Assembly: GCA_965153355.1 (NCBI GenBank)
Contig: OZ231127.1
Coordinates: 15,934,001-15,998,000 of the forward strand
Origin: Flaccisagitta enflata
Taxonomy: Eukaryota; Chaetognatha; Sagittoidea; Aphragmophora
Reading direction: 5' to 3'
DNA: 64,000 nt
Below are positions 11,511 to 23,369 of this stretch, one piece after another. The notes under the pieces are model-generated. The model was not told where the DNA came from, searched no databases, and was given only the letters and a program-made list of their open reading frames with translations. The translations under genes and the position numbers were made by a program. Position 1 is the stretch's first letter. Each line of letters opens with the position of its first letter.

Positions 11511-12588
11511 AAATTTCAAAATTATAAAGTACACCTAAAAAAAGGTGCATCTAAAAAAAGGTAAAACTAAAAAGCTATATTTATTACAAATTTGAAAAAA
11601 GAAGATGAAAACTGAAAATGTTTCTATCCGGGTTTGCCAAAAAGGTTCAACAGGAAGAAAACATTTAAGAAGCTGGCATAACAGGAGGAGCAGGAAATTC
11701 AGCACAAAGTGGCATTAAAATGGGCAAGAAGGCGTTTTCATATTGTTGAAGTTGAAATTCAATACACAGTTCTGTTGCAACTTATGAGTCGAATTAATGC
11801 TGCTCCTTGTAGATGATCAGACTTCTGAGAGTTGAAACCTACACAGTTTTGGCAATGTTACGATATCCAGTATTCTTTGAGGAGCTCGGATTTCTTTAAC
11901 AGTTTATCCCATACAGTTGATGCAATCAATTTAACGCCCATAAGGGGAATACATGTATGTTGGCAATGGTACGCTCCGCTTAAATTTTGCTGGAAGCCTA
12001 AGCAAATGGCATTTGTAAATGGCAAATTCTGTGGCTGAATATCTGTCAAACTTTATCTGACATCAAGTATCACTATCAGTAAATTTTCTATCACAATTAT
12101 GCCAAATTTCCTGCACACTCAGTTAGTCGTCAGTTTCTTGTTTTGAAAACATAGCTGAAGCGTATCAAATCCTTGATAGATTACAATAGACTGCCTGAGT
12201 CTGGGTTGAAGGAACGGCGAGTTTGTGTGTGTATGAAAACGGATATTGGTGGTATTTTGTGTCGTCAGTTTTCATAAATTCAAACACGAAAAAAAATGAT
12301 TGAATTATAATGAGATCAATAGTTTTGTCTGTCAGTCTATCCATCTGTTCGTCACAAATCAAATTTGAAAAAAAAAGCGGTTTATCGACCTTTCTAGTCA
12401 AACAAGTTTTTTTTTATAGATTTCTAATTTGTAAACAACACAACTTTCTTTCTTTTTTTTCTCTAGGTTTGGCTTTGAGATCTTTTTTCATGAATTCCGC
12501 CTTGTCAAGGACGTCACATAAGACACTAACTGCGGTTCGTTTCATGTCAGAAAGTGAAAAGACTAAACAACTGTTGAGAAAAGAAATG
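11511..12588. other. Unrecognised AT-rich sequence
   Basis: Open frames at 11832-12038 and 12310-12645 show no recognisable domain, and the second runs into the next mobile element. Nothing else was identified. Confidence 0.3.
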
Positions 12589-12734
12589 AACAAGCCCGAT
12601 CGGGCAACTAGATGCGTCATCTGCGTGATATTAGAAGAGGCGTAACGGACCGACGGACGGACGGACGGACCGACGGACGGACGGACCGACGGACGGACAG
12701 ACCCTCTTATAGAGATGCGATGACGCATCTAAAA
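12589..12734 (+). mobile_element. Hairpin-ended element, GATGCGTCAT subtype, compact complete copy
   Basis: The best small example. It starts AACAAG and the perfect palindrome GCCCGATCGGGC, then GATGCGTCAT (12611-12620). A GGAC/GACC tetramer tract follows, then CTCTTATAG and the hairpin 12713-12730. ATGACGCATC (12720-12729) is the exact complement of the 5' motif, including the CAT extension absent from other copies. It ends CTAAAAA and abuts the next element directly. Confidence 0.8.
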
Positions 12735-12971
12735 AACAAGCCCAAGAGGGCAACAGTCGCGTGCGTCTGGAAATGACAAACAATATAAAACAATACAATA
12801 TCATACCCAAAATACCCAAAAATTAATCAAGGTCACCATATCATTTCGGCTGGAGCATCGAGGCCAAAGACCATACAAATCCCAAAAAAGTAAAGTGTGA
12901 CGGACGGACCAACGGACGGACCGACGGACCGACAAAGCGGGGTGTAGAGTCGCGTATCACGCGACTAAAAA
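12735..12971 (+). mobile_element. Hairpin-ended element, AGTCGCGTG subtype, in tandem with the previous one
   Basis: It starts AACAAGCCC with a short GCCC/GGGC hairpin. AGTCGCGTGCG lies at 12755-12765 and the hairpin 3' end has CACGCGACT at 12958-12966, followed by AAAAA. Its first bases overlap the A run that ends its neighbour, so it inserted exactly at the end of an older copy. Confidence 0.75.
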
Positions 12972-13114
12972 TCGAAAATACCCAAAAATACCCGAAATTA
13001 CCCAGATGCACCATGAGTACTTAGATTGATTTAAGTATCCTGAAGTACCCTAAAGTACCCTAAAGTTCCTTAAATCAACTTATATTACCTCAAAAAGTCA
13101 AAATTTTCAAAATA

Positions 13115-13197
13115 TTTTGGACGGTCGGACGGACGGACAGACGGACGGACAGACCGACCAACACGGCAAGGTGTAGAGTCCCGTGCACGCGACTAAA
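13115..13197 (+). mobile_element. 3' end of a hairpin-ended element
   Basis: A GGACGGACGG tract is followed by GTGTAGAGTCCCGTGCACGCGACT and AAAAAG. One arm has a single substitution. The 5' end is not identified; CCTAAAGTACCC short tandem words lie upstream. Confidence 0.5.
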
Positions 13198-13324
13198 AAG
13201 AACTGATATATTCGTACCGACATTTTTGCAGGTGAAATATTTTTTTGGAAAATATTTTTTTTCGCCGATAAAGGACATGTTTTATCATCGCCATTCTTGA
13301 TTCTTACCATTTATGAAATTTCAC

Positions 13325-13628
13325 GCAATGAAAGAAAAGCAAGGAAAGGAAATAAAAGAAAGAAAAGAAAGAATAGAAAGAAAAGACAAAAAAGAAAGAA
13401 AAGAAAGAAAAGAAAGGAAAGAAAGAAGAAAGAGAAGAGAAGAGATGAAAAGAGAAAAGAAGAGATGAAAAGAGAAGAGAAGAGAAGAGGAGAGAAGAGA
13501 AGGGAAGTGAAGAGAAAAGAACAGAAAAGATCAGAAAAGAACAGAAAAGATCAGAAAAGAACAGAAAAGAACAGAAAGGAAAAGAAAAGAAAAGAAAAGA
13601 AAAGAAAAGAAAAGAAAAGAAAAGAAAA
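13325..13628. repeat. Purine-rich AAAGA/AGAGA tract
   Basis: About 300 bp of nearly pure purine on the plus strand, ending in perfect AAAAG pentamers (13578-13628). Long open frames across it are artefacts of composition. Confidence 0.95.
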
Positions 13629-13778
13629 GGCCGGATACACGGCAATCCAGTCGCAGACGGTTGGGCAGGAGCAGTATTGCAAAAACCGCTTGCGAGTTCA
13701 GAAAGTTTTTGCACCAACGGACGGACGGTCCGACGGACCGACAGGGCAAGGTGTAGAGTTGGGTGGCCGCGACTAAAG
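13626..13778 (+). mobile_element. Hairpin-ended element
   Basis: It starts AAGGCCGGATACACGGC, followed by CCAGTCGCAGACGG. It has a GGACGGTCCGACGG tract and ends GTGTAGAGTTGGGTGGCCGCGACTAAAG in which the left hairpin arm is decayed. It was inserted at the end of an AAAAG tract. Confidence 0.6.
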
Positions 13779-13817
13779 ATAGAAAAAAAAAGAAACGAAA
13801 ACAAGAAAAAAGAAAAG

Positions 13818-13972
13818 AACAAGGCCGGATACACGGCCACCAGTTGCGGACAGGTGGGCAGGGGCGGAAATGCGCGTTTTCCCACTTTTCGACTCGTGCT
13901 TACGGACGGACGGATGGACGGACGGACGGACGGACAAAGCCTCTTATAGAGTTGCGCGTCCGCAACTAAAAA
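13818..13972 (+). mobile_element. Hairpin-ended element, AGTTGCGGAC subtype
   Basis: Complete copy. AACAAGGCCGGATACACGGC starts it. AGTTGCGGAC lies at 13842-13851 and its exact complement GTCCGCAACT at 13958-13967 forms the right arm of the 3' hairpin (13950-13967), then AAAAA. GTGGGCAGGGGCGGAAATG follows the 5' motif, as in other copies of this subtype. Confidence 0.8.
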
Positions 13973-13984
13973 CAAAACAAAACA

Positions 13985-14065
13985 AATCCAAAGAAAAGAA
14001 AAGAAAAGAAAAGAAAAGAAAAGAAAAGAAAAGAAAAGAAAAGAAAAGAAAAGAAAAGAAAAGAA
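13985..14065. repeat. (AAAAG)n microsatellite
   Basis: About 15 perfect pentamers directly after a hairpin-ended element. Confidence 0.95.
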
Positions 14066-14183
14066 GCAAAAATCAATGGAGATTTCCTGCAATTGGAAGG
14101 AGGAAAAGTTTTTTTATGATGCACCGCGAAAAAACATTTGACGTCGAATCGGAGGACGGAACAAGGAAGAAGAAAACGAAGAC

Positions 14184-14682
<499 letters not shown>

Positions 14683-14704
14683 CTGGTATATCGTCCCTGA
14701 TTTT

Positions 14705-16690
14705 GGCCATGGTAATTAACAGTACTTTAACGCCGTTAATTAACACTATATAGGTACCAGGAAATTAACTAAGAAAAACATTTTTTTATTTTTGAGAAAA
14801 TTACTGAAAATAGGTGCTAAAGGTTGTTGTTAATTATCAGGTACCTATATGCTGTTAATTAACATGCTGTTTTTGATGTTAATTAACACCCCATTTTAGG
14901 CGTTAATTAACACAAAAAAATATAGATTATTAACAAATTGTTAAAAATATACCATTTTTTGGTGTTAATTAACGGTTGGAATGTGGTGTTAATTAACATG
15001 AAAAACAGCGGGTTAATTAACACAAAAAAAATATAGATTATTAACAAATTGATTTTGTACCTATACGCTGTTAATCAACATGCTGTTTTTGATGTTAATT
15101 AACACCACATTTCAACTGTTAATTAACCCAAAAAAATATAGATTATTAAAAAATTGTTAAAAATATTCAATTTTTTTGTGTTAGTTAATGGGAGAAATGT
15201 GGTGTTAATTAACATCAAAAACAGCGTGTTAATTAACACAGAAAAAATATAGATTATTAACAAATTGATTTTGTACTTACATGCTGTTAATTAACATGCT
15301 GTTTTTGATGGTAATTAACACCCAATTTCATGCGTTAATTAACACAAAAAAAATATAGATAATTAACAAAATATTAAGAATATACAATTTTTTGGTGTTA
15401 ATTGACAGGTATAATGTGGAGTTAATCAACATCAAAACTAATGTGTTAATTAACACAGAAAAAATATAGATTATTTACAAATTGATTTTGTAGCTATACG
15501 CTGTTAATTTACATGTTGTTTTTGATGTTAATTAACGCCACATTTCATGCGTTAATTAACACCAAAAAATATAGATTATTAACAAATTGTAAAAAATATA
15601 CCCTTTTTTTTTGTGTTAATTAACAGTTGAAATGTGGTGTTAATTAACATAAAAAACAGTGTGTTAATTAACACAGAAAAAATATAGATTATTAACAAAT
15701 TGATTTTGTAGCTATACGCTGTTAATTTACATGTTGTTTTTGATGTTAATTAACACCACATTTCATGCGTTAATTAACACCAGAAAAATATAGATTATTA
15801 ACAAATTGTAAAAAATATACCATTTTTTTGTGTTAATTAACAGTTGAAATGTGGTGTTAATTAACATAAAAAACAGTGTGTTAATTAACACAGAAAAAAT
15901 ATAGATTATTAACAAATTGATTTTGTAGCTATACGCTGTTAATTTACATGTTGTTTTTGATGTTGATTAACACCACATTTCATGCGTTGATTAACACCAG
16001 AAAAATATAGATTATTAACAAATTGTAAAAAACATACCATTTTTTGGTGTTAATTAACAGTTGAAATGTGGTGTTAATTAACATAAAAAACAGTGTGTTA
16101 ATTAACACAGAAAAAATATAGATTATTAACAAATTGATTTTGTACCTAAATGCTGTTAATTAACATGCTGTTTTTGATGTTAACTAACACCGCATTTCAC
16201 CTGTTAATTAACACCAAAAAATTTTATATTCTTAATATTTTGTTAATAATCTATATCTTTTTGTGTTAATTAACGCATGAAATTGGGTGTTAATTACCAT
16301 CAAAAACAGCATGTTAATTAACACAGAAAAAATATAGATTATTAACAAATTGATTTTGTACCTACACGCCGTTAATTAACATACTGTTTTTTATGTTAAT
16401 TAACACCCAATTTCATGTGTTAATTAACACAAAAAAAATATAGATTATTAACAAAATATTAAGGATATACAATTTTTTGGTGTTAATTGACAGGTGAAAT
16501 GTGGAGTTAATCAACATCAAAAACAGCGTGTTGATTAACACAGAAAAAATATAGATTATTAACAAATTGATTTTGTAGCTATACGCTGTTAATTTACATG
16601 TTGCTTTTGATGTTAATTAACACCACATTTATTGCGTTAATTAACACCAAAAAATATAGATTATTAACAAATTGTAAAAAATATACTTTT
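14705..16690. repeat. Array of about 217-bp dyad-symmetric units carrying GTTAATTAAC palindromes
   Basis: The phrase GATTTTGTA recurs at 15051, 15267, 15484, 15702, 15919, 16136, 16352 and 16569, a spacing of 216-218 bp, giving about nine units. A typical unit has six copies of the perfect palindrome GTTAATTAAC or one-base variants. They are arranged as three boxes 24 bp apart, an AT-rich centre, then three boxes in mirrored order, so the whole unit is a dyad. Box-to-box spacers such as ATGCTGTTTTTGAT and ACCACATTTCATGC are conserved. There is no coding capacity. Confidence 0.9.
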
Positions 16691-17313
<623 letters not shown>

Positions 17314-17685
17314 CGTATGTGTGTGTGTTTGTATGTGTCTTATTTCTTTTTTTTGACGGTTTTCGATGATGAGTAGTTTTTATTTCATGATCATGTTGGA
17401 TTGTCTGGTTCAAGAGGAATAGTCTGTAAATTTTTCAGAAACTATTTCGAAGTCAAATACAGTGTCTCTGACTATTGTTCGTAACTGAGGAGTTAATTCA
17501 ATCTGTCTTTCTATCTATTATCTGTCCCTATAAATGTATATCAATCTTACATTCAGTCAGGTTTTTCGGCGGGTAGCACTAAATCAACAAAGAATACTGA
17601 GAAGCAGATGGACTGAGGGATTGAGGGAACTTATTCTTGTTTTAAGAGTTGCTCAGAAAGTAAGAATCAAGGAGCTCTTAATTCT

Positions 17686-17998
17686 TTTTAGATGCGTCCG
17701 TCAGGAACGCATCTCTATAAGAGGGTCTGTCCGTCGGTCCGTCCGTCGGTCCGTCGGTCCGTCGGTCCGTCGGTCCGTCCGTCCGTCTGTAACGCCTGTG
17801 CGAAAACCGTGTTTCTCGGCTTATATAGGCCACGGTGAGATCCTTTGCTGAATCTAATGATCAACAAACATGTTTTGAGAGCCTCCACTTTTCTGTCGCT
17901 TCATCTGTCTGTCCATCGTTATCTCCATACATCTCACATATTTAGTCAATACACGCAGAGACACAGTCCGGACGCATCGTTGCCTGGTCGGGCTTGTT
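17686..17998 (-). mobile_element. Hairpin-ended element, GATGCGTCC subtype
   Basis: On the plus strand: TTTTTAGATGCGTCCGTCAG, its returning arm AACGCATCT, CTATAAGAGGG, then GTCCGTCGGTCCGTCGG units. The far end is CAGTCCGGACGCATC and GCCTGGTCGGGCTTGTT. Both ends are present, and the interior shares blocks with 6721-6955 and 3883-4178 (for example ACACGCAGAGACACAGTCC). Confidence 0.75.
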
Positions 17999-18210
17999 TA
18001 AAAAGCTATTATGCTTTTCAGTCAAACAATATACAAATCTAATGAGGAAAATTGAGAGCAGCAAGTCAGAAGAGCTGCTAACGATGTCACAAATTGTAGG
18101 ATTTTTTGTAAAAGCCTCAAGTTGCAAATATGTTGGCCGGAAGAAAAAAAATATGAGACCGAGCAAACAATAGGTCCGTGAAAGGAGAAAGTCAGAAGCA
18201 CGTGAGATTA

Positions 18211-18371
18211 GCAAGGCTGTATACACGGCTACCAACGTCGCATGTTGGTGGACAGGGGTAGGGGTATTTAGGCAGGGGCAGTAATGCAAAGACCGCTCAT
18301 ACACGCCGAAAAAGCAAAGTGTGATGGACCAACCAACAAAGCGGGTAATAAAGTTGCGTGCACGCAACTAA
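18211..18371 (+). mobile_element. Hairpin-ended element
   Basis: It starts GCAAGGCTGTATACACGGC (a changed version of the usual start that keeps GGCTGTATACACGGCT-type pairing) and ends with the perfect hairpin AGTTGCGTGCACGCAACT then AAAC. It directly precedes the retrotransposon remnant. Confidence 0.6.
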
Positions 18372-18394
18372 ACATTGTTGCTGGCAAATGAGCA

Positions 18395-20886
18395 ATCAAT
18401 TGTTGGCTTGATTTCCAGCCTTCCAGCTTTCTGCCATCATTTGAAACCAATCCAAAGTCAACCAACCATCTCATCAATCTCGCAGCCTTCAAGAACTGCT
18501 TCCGCTGCAGATCCTACAGCCTCTCGTCAACGCAAAGTCACCTTCGCGTCCCCAGTCGCATCCGACAACATTTGAGAGAAGCAGAGAAAAATGTTTGCTG
18601 ATATAAAAAAAGAATTGGCTTATTTCGATGTCTATTTTGATGAGGATCCTTCAACGAGCTTCTCAAGCGTCTCGTCAATGCCAGCAGCATCCCAGCCTCT
18701 CAAAAATCAGCATGTCATGGCAGCGACAACTGATGTACACGATGGCACAGTAAAAAGGTCCATTTCAAAGAGTTTAGGCCAGCGATATTGGAGTTGTTCC
18801 TCAAAACACTCAAAAACGCCTTCAACTGAAGCACTTGACGAGGCGCTGCACCAAACCACTCGGAGAAGGGCCCTAAGACTAAGCAGGCGTCTACATCACC
18901 TAATGGGCTAACAAACGCAACCATCCGCGACCCTTTAGCCCCTCCTGTTCTCGAGCAGTGCTTCGACAAAACCAAAAATGTCACCAAAATGCCCAAATCT
19001 GAACCGCACAGTGGATCACAACAGGGAAAAATGGCGAATAAACCTATCTCCGGCTTTTAGAAGAGTTTTGAGGATTCCAAAAAAAATCAATTTGATAGAT
19101 CTCAACCCGCTGAATCTGCCTACGCTATTTTCGGGAACGTCAGTCCAACCGTTTTGGAGATACAGAGTGTCAAAGCTAAAAATCTTCAGTACAGCTGAAA
19201 ACCGGATTTTCAAGCACAAATTCAGAAGAACCTCAATTTTTTCATAACAAAGGCTTCCTGAGCACTGAAATTTCTCAGTTTGACAGTTTGTGCCGTGCAA
19301 AAGCCAACGGCGAGGTCTCCATGCATGAGAAATTTAACGTTTCGGAGATAAAGACCGATAAAGTTGCAAACAAAAAAATTTCCAAATTTAAAACAGAAAA
19401 ACTTAGATTTTTTAGTGACAAAGAATGTCAGAGCTCTGAAAAATTGCATGTTGACAGTTTATGCCGTGCCAAAGCCAAGGGTGTTGTCTGTGTCCACGGG
19501 AAATACATCGTTTCAGCGCCAGAGACCGGCAAAGTGCTAAACTCAAAAGTTTCCAAACTTCAAGCCATAATCAACGCAGTTGACCATTATGATATTTATA
19601 TGAAAGAATTGGCATACCAACAGGCACTTGATCCAGATTTTAGGCAACTGCTAAACAACGCCTGGACTTGTTTACAGTTCAAGAAAATCCTACTTGGGGA
19701 TTCATACATATACGTCGATGTCTCAAACGGTCCCGCTAGACCGTTCGTTCCGCTCAATTTTTGAAGGAAGATATTCGACGTCAACTATGGCTTAGGCCAT
19801 CCGGGAGTCCAAGGGATGAAACAGTCAGTGGCCTCTAAGTTTGTTTGGCCCAGCCTGAACAGAGACGTTGCCCAGTGGACACGCGAGTGCATGGCCTGCC
19901 AGCGCGCAAAGATACATAAGCATACAGTTCCTCCCATTTAAGATTTCGAGGTTCCTCACCGAAGATTCGCATATGCAGATCTCGTATTAATGCCAAATTC
20001 AATCGGATGTAATCCCTTTTTAACGCTGATTGATCGTTTTAGACGTTGGCCGGTTGCAGTTCCAATTTAGGACATCACCGCTGATACCATCGTTGATGCT
20101 TTTTCTTATAATTGGGTGTCTCTCTACAGAGTTCCTGAGGTCATAACAACCGACAGGGGAGGCCAATTCACTTCCCAGACTTGAGCCCAACTCATGTAGA
20201 TATGGGGCACCAAGCATATTACAACAACCGCCTACCATCCAGAATCAAACTGTATGATCGAGAGACTACACAGACGTTTAAAGGAAAGTCTCATCGCATT
20301 GGGACAAGTTGAAAGAAACAACTGGTTCTATAAGTTACTTATGACTATACTAGCCCTTAGGATGACTATCAAGCCTGATATAGGGGCGTCGCCATCTGAA
20401 CTCGTCTACGGCGAAGGTATCTCCATTCCTGGCCAGTTGGTGGGATTACCAAAAATGACAGACGCGGAGCTTCTTAGGCAACAGCGAGCTTCACTGGGCG
20501 ATCTCGGACACAAAGTGGAAAGGCTTCAGCCAAAACCAACTTCTGATCATCGTCGTCCCGCGGTCCACATACCAGACGATATTGCTACGGCAACTCACGT
20601 CTTAGTCAGAAGAGGCCTTCAGCTATCGCTGACGGCCCCTTATGACGGTCCCTTTAAGGTTCTAGCCAGAAACAGGAACGGCTACCACATCCAGTTTCCT
20701 AGAAGATGTTCGGACATTATCGCACAAAGTCGACTCAAACCCGCATTCGGTTCACGGTTGATCTAGCTCCAGTTTGTTCTGAGCCAAGCAGCAGTTGCGA
20801 CTCTCAGGAGCCATTCTTCTTGGTGCCCGATCCTGACGCACCAGCGCTACCCAACGCGAATTTGCCTGTGGACACGCCCCTTCCTA
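18395..20886 (+). pseudogene. Ty3/Gypsy-type pol remnant: post-RNase H linker and integrase, truncated at its 5' side
   Basis: The block starts just after where RNase H would end, as shown by the minus copy at 25899-27552. It continues through a long Ser/Lys-rich linker with 50-60-residue repeated blocks, then integrase. The frame shared by 19288-19764 and 20254-20766 shows the usual hinge before integrase (RPFVP), a HPGV start of the zinc-binding region with CMAC, core residues in YADLV, TTDRGGQF and MIERLHRR, and a chromatin-proximal tail. In-frame stops at 19762-19764, 19939-19941, 20068-20070, 20182-20184 and 20197-20199 break it, with no frameshift between 19288 and 20766. The 5' part (18591-18911) is in a different frame from the linker downstream. 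Reverse transcriptase, protease and gag are absent, so the copy is dead. Family assignment rests on motif order. Confidence 0.85.
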
Positions 20887-22205
20887 AATGAGGTAACTTT
20901 TTAAAAATTCCTCAACATTGTCACTTACGCAGGGCTGTTGTATACATGTAGACGTATGCATGCATGCTAAAAACAAAAAACTCTATTAGGATTTCTATGA
21001 GAAAATGCCATAATATGCCGTAAAAAGCCGTAAAAGTGGCATTTTTGACCAATATTTTGGATTTGACTCATTCAAAAACAGCTGCGCTTGTCTGATAATG
21101 GTAATATGGCACTGACACACATTCATGCAAAGATTCAAGTCAATCCGGCATGATTGGGTATCATCATTTGCCGTAAAATGCCGTTAAAAGTGCATTTTTG
21201 ACTGATCAACCATCTAAAAAATCATGAAATTTCCTTGAAAACTACCCAAAAATGGGTTTTTGAGTGGAAGACACATACATATTAAAGTTTGAAAATGAAG
21301 ACCAGAAATTGATCACATTTGAGAGCCATAAAAAGTCATAATCTGCTGTTAAGATAGCATTTTTTGCAGTTTTTAGGGTAAATCTGCCCCACAATGTGCC
21401 CTACCTTACAAAAACTGATCAAACTATGATGGAATGGCACTGAAATACATCCATACAGAAATTTAGGTCAACTCGGCATCATGAAGAATCTTTTTTTGGC
21501 ATTTCATGAGAGACAAAAGCTTAAAAATAGTGAAAAATGCCAATTTTACAGCATTTTTACCGCTTAAAAAAGGTCTTGCATCTTGTCGCGCTGACCTGGT
21601 TATTTGCAAATACGAATTCAAGTGCTATTTTGTCATTATTCAAACAATTTCTGGTAGAAAAGTAGTTTTTTGGAAAATTTTTACTAAAAAATACCAAAAA
21701 TGCCATTTTTACGGTAATTTACGACATTCTACGGCATTCAAATGAGACCACGTATCTGTGCTATATTTTGCAACTGTGACATAAGTGTGTCTCAGGCCTC
21801 AATACCCATTTTCTGGCATTTTTCAAGTAAAAGTCACTCTTTCTGAGAGGCTGATACTGAAAAAATGGTCAAAAATGAACATTTAACGGCATATTACGGC
21901 ATAGAATTATATCAAATGATGACGTATTCACTTAATTATTTGCAAATATATGTCTCAGTGCTAGATCAACATTGTTTGACCAATTGCTGACCACAGCCGT
22001 TGTTTTTGAGTGAGTTCAACCCTACTTAATGGTCCAAAATGCCATTTTTACGGCTTTTTACAGCGTTTTACGACTTTTTCTCGTAAATTTCCCAACAGAA
22101 TTTTTTGTTTTTGGCATGGTTGCATACGTCTACATGTATACAACAGCCTTGCATTGGTGACAATGCTGAGGAATTTTTTAAAAGTTACCTCAGTTAGGAA
22201 GGGGC
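20880..22205. mobile_element. Inverted-repeat (foldback) element inserted in the retrotransposon
   Basis: About 150 bp at the left (from CACGCCCCTTCCTAA through TATACATGTAGACGTATGCA to GCCGTAAAA) returns inverted at the right (about 22050-22205). The interior carries many inverted copies of the word GCCATTTTTACGGC and its variants (for example near 21020, 21180, 21540, 21700, 21890 and 22040). No transposase frame is visible. The polyprotein tail stops in the left arm and resumes after the right arm, so this is a secondary insertion. The exact ends and target duplication cannot be fixed, because the flank next to the ends is itself partly palindromic. Confidence 0.75.
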
Positions 22206-22435
22206 GTGTGGATCTATCCTTGCCTGATGACAGGGAGACAATTGTAGTTAATGACTCTTTCCTCAACGCGCATCATAGCTCAGCTGCAGAGCAGCGAGAC
22301 GCCACATCACGTCAAGGGGGCGCCCAAACAAAGACAAGTTCTTTTTTTAAACCTAAACCCCGAAATTTTTCCTACCGTCGACGCAAACCAGACATTTCCG
22401 CCTTGCGTCACATCTTATCGTCTTTAAATGATTAA
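22206..22435 (+). pseudogene. C-terminal fragment of the Gypsy-type polyprotein
   Basis: An open stretch from the right arm of the inserted element to a TAA at 22433-22435. It is basic near the end (KPKPRNFSYRRRKPD) and ends in a SLND-type tail. It sits where the 3' end of pol should be, directly before LTR sequence. The assignment is by position, not by a known domain. Confidence 0.5.
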
Positions 22436-23215
22436 GGATAGTTGGTTAGCGTACTGCTTTACAGTTATGTAGGTTGCGCTAGTATTACATTCTCATATAA
22501 ATGATTATTTCACGATGATGGTGAAGTTTCTATATATTATCCTGCTCCCCGTTTCTCTCACGTAATTGTATCATTTTCTGTTGTAACTTCTGAGCCTGAA
22601 GGCTATAGCTTTATCCTCGTTGTTTATGAAATAAACTAAGGTGAAAGAGCCTGTGTTTGGACTCGACTTTGTTTATTAAAGGCCAAGTGCCTTGTGCTTC
22701 TTTTAAGTGTGTAAACACACCTGTAGTAACTGTCACATTTGGCAGGGCAGGATAGGAGTCTCCTGCCCATATTGTATGTTTTCTGTTTTCTTGGCTAGAA
22801 AGTCAAATAGTTTTTACCTGCTGTTACATTGATTTTAATAAAAGGCTTTAGCCTTGAACTCTATGTCATTATTTGAATAAGGGCCAAACGCCCCTGCCTA
22901 TGTACCCCAGCTAATTTGTAACTGTGACATTTAGTGGCTACTTGACTCCATAAAGCAGCCGAAAGAAAACAACAAGTCTTTTCTAACTTAAGCCACAGAA
23001 ACAAGTCTTTGTAATGGTTAAAGCCTTTAGGCTGCGATTGGTACTCTTGGGGTACATCATATATAACGCCAGCAGGATGACTACTGTTGTAAGGTGCCGC
23101 GCAGCGGAAGTTGTAACGGCCCCTTCCTTATAACATGCTCAAGTTTCCTTGCTATATGCTCAAGAAACCAACAATGTTATATTTTAGCTAATTATCCCCG
23201 CTATTAGCTAATGTT
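22436..23215 (+). mobile_element. LTR-derived sequence of the Gypsy-type element
   Basis: The segment 22585-22740 (CCTGAAGGCTATAGCTTTAT to GTAACTGTCACATT) matches 25745-25898 in inverse orientation. The segment 23050-23155 (AAGGTGCCGCGCAGCGGAAG) matches 27545-27650. Homology with the minus copy stops right after GTAACTGTCACATT, which suggests a repeat edge there. A similar motif GTAACTGTGACATTT recurs at 22917, preceded by a second AATAAAAGG-containing block, so more than one LTR-like module may be stacked. Exact LTR limits are not resolved. Confidence 0.6.
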
Positions 23216-23369
23216 GATGCACCCGCTGTGCTTGGATGAGAAATGGTGCGCGACTCTTTTTTTCCTCCCTTCTCTTCTTTTTCTTTTCTTTTTCCTCCCT
23301 TCCTCTTATTTTATCAAGCCCGCCATAACTGGAATAAATTTTTCTCCAAGCGCGTCTCCTTCTCTCTCT

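Noticed and set aside
13304-14092. Phe/Ser-rich minus-strand frame of 262 codons
   Set aside because: Complement of the purine-rich AAAGA tract; low complexity only.
22010-22205. Start of the 22010-22435 plus-strand frame as a gene of its own
   Set aside because: Its first 65 codons read through the right arm of the inserted foldback element. Only the part after 22206 fits the retroelement tail.
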